Shown piece after piece: positions 63,090-64,000 of a DNA stretch of 64,000 nt. Every line of letters begins with the position of its first letter. Position 1 is the first letter of the stretch. Source of the DNA: Methylobacterium sp. CB376 (GTDB lineage Bacteria; Pseudomonadota; Alphaproteobacteria; Rhizobiales; Beijerinckiaceae); NCBI RefSeq assembly GCF_029714205.1, contig NZ_CP121648.1, positions 3,614,001-3,678,000 of the forward strand. Direction: 5' to 3'. The notes below the pieces were generated by a model, which had not been told where the DNA came from, did not search any database, and saw only the letters and a list, made by a program, of their open reading frames with translations. The position numbers and the translations under genes were made by a program.

Positions 63090-63137
63090 GCAGGAGCGCG
63101 TGCTGCTCTCCTGCTTCGATCCTCGTTTCCGCATCAT
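63088..63137 (+). repeat. Dispersed intergenic repeat, copy 5 (head part, diverged)
   Basis: Aligns without gaps to the first 50 bases of the family at about 31 of 50 positions. It keeps the head hairpin (AGCAGGAG/CTCCTGCT) and CGCATCAT at the same spacing. It begins within the stop codon of the MidA-like gene. Confidence 0.5.
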
Positions 63138-63197
63138 CCCTGCCACCGCACCGGTGCGCGTCGCGGCGGATGGTGCCCAGGCCCGAGAGGCGTCGCC

Positions 63198-63965
63198 ATG
63201 CTCCTGGAAGCTCCCGCGCTGAGCGCGCTCCCCGGTCTCCGCCACGGCTTCTTCACGCGCGAGGGCGGGGTCTCGGGCGGGCTCTACGCCAGCCTGAACG
63301 GCGGGCTCGGCTCGGGCGACGACCCGGGCGCGGTCGCCGAGAACCGGCGCCGGATGACCGAGCGCCTCGGCGTCGCGCCGGACGCCCTGGTCAGCCTCTA
63401 CCAGATCCACTCGGCCGAATGCGTCACCGTGGAGGCCCCCTTCCCCGACCGCCCGCGGGCGGACGGCATGGCGACCCGGGTCCCGGGCCTCGCGCTGGGC
63501 ATCCTCACGGCGGATTGCGGGCCGATCCTGTTCGCCGATCCCGAGAACCGCGTCGTCGGCGCCGCCCATGCGGGCTGGAAGGGCGCCTTCACGGGGATCA
63601 TCGAGGCGACGCTCGCCGCCATGGAGCGCCTCGGCGCCGAGCGCGGCCGCATCGTCGCGGTGCTCGGCCCCACGATCGGCCGCGAGAATTACGAGGTCGG
63701 CCCGGAATTCCACGCCCGCTTCGCGCAGGCCGGGCCCGCCCACGCGGATTTCTTCGCCCCGAGCCCGGGCCGCGCCGGCCACCACCTCTTCGACCTGCCC
63801 GCCTACATCGCCGCGCGCCTGCGCGCCGCCGGGATCGGCACCGTGGCCGATCTCGGCCTCTGCACCTACGCGGATCCGGACCGGTTCTTCAGCTACCGGC
63901 GCACCACGCACCGGGCCGAGCCCGATTACGGCCGCCTCGTCTCGGCCATTGCGCTGGTGCCATAG
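63198..63965 (+). CDS. pgeF: Peptidoglycan editing factor PgeF (laccase-domain / YfiH family)
   Basis: A 255-aa copper/zinc-binding protein. It has LRHGFFTREGGVSGGLYASLNGG, the metal ligands in LYQIHSAECV, GILTADCGPIL and GAAHAGWKGAF, and SYRRTTHRAEPDYGR at the end. In E. coli the family removes wrongly incorporated residues from peptidoglycan precursors; members have also been called polyphenol oxidases. It is preceded by GAGAGGCG. A 35-bp non-coding end of the window follows. Confidence 0.93.
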   Translation: MLLEAPALSALPGLRHGFFTREGGVSGGLYASLNGGLGSGDDPGAVAENRRRMTERLGVAPDALVSLYQIHSAECVTVEAPFPDRPRADGMATRVPGLALGILTADCGPILFADPENRVVGAAHAGWKGAFTGIIEATLAAMERLGAERGRIVAVLGPTIGRENYEVGPEFHARFAQAGPAHADFFAPSPGRAGHHLFDLPAYIAARLRAAGIGTVADLGLCTYADPDRFFSYRRTTHRAEPDYGRLVSAIALVP

Positions 63966-64000
63966 CGGGCATTCCGCCGGCGGGAAGCATTCGGGTCTAG

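Overview
The window is very GC-rich DNA from an alphaproteobacterium of the Methylobacterium / Methylobacteriaceae type. This rests on gene content: a two-subunit NAD-linked formate dehydrogenase with a fused NuoE/NuoF-like beta subunit, an OxlT-type oxalate:formate antiporter, a cbb3 oxidase behind FixK/FNR boxes, OxyR beside a catalase, and several proteins typical of Hyphomicrobiales (DUF2125, DUF6460, DUF2778). The species assignment is inference. No rRNA, tRNA, insertion sequence, phage gene or CRISPR array was recognised. Apart from short repeats it reads as ordinary chromosome.

Layout. 1-4502 (minus): branched-chain amino acid type ABC operon livG-livF-livK-livH-livM, with livM cut by the window edge. 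4617-9943: an MFS exporter, a ChaC-like gamma-glutamylcyclotransferase, a DUF2125 protein and an M24B aminopeptidase. 10090-15224 (minus): tetR-MFP-RND efflux operon behind two perfect TetR-type operators. 15302-16362: a DUF2778 L,D-transpeptidase-like gene broken by an apparent one-base frameshift. 16754-20287: a large hybrid histidine kinase with a sodium:solute symporter-like N-terminus. 20481-26076: an S24-type repressor, DUF952, pyrD, MATE transporter, DUF6460, an HSL-type hydrolase and a FlaG-like protein. 26253-30466 (minus): a galactarate operon with two unrelated dehydratases and an MFS transporter. 30764-35480 (minus): formate dehydrogenase. 35728-40670: a small unknown protein, a universal stress protein and ccoNOQP. 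40817-45764 (minus): a molybdenum/tungsten cofactor operon with three MoeA-like proteins and MobB. 46097-52326: beta-oxidation genes (acyl-CoA dehydrogenase, thiolase, DUF2059, FadB/J-like). 52451-55235: RidA, oxlT and a 62-aa membrane peptide. 55443-58179: katA and oxyR, divergent. 58268-63965: an AbrB-family membrane protein, ilvA, lgt, a MidA-like methyltransferase and pgeF.

How the genes fit together. Oxalate taken up by OxlT is exchanged for formate, formate dehydrogenase oxidises formate to CO2 with NADH production, and the Mo/W cofactor operon can supply its bis-MGD centre. The cbb3 oxidase, and probably the divergent stress protein, look controlled by FixK/FNR. Two structural themes cut across gene boundaries. 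One is a family of dispersed intergenic repeats (about 50-123 bp, at least five copies). The other is an unusual number of short tandem repeats (units of 13-19 bp), which are multiples of three where they lie in coding DNA.
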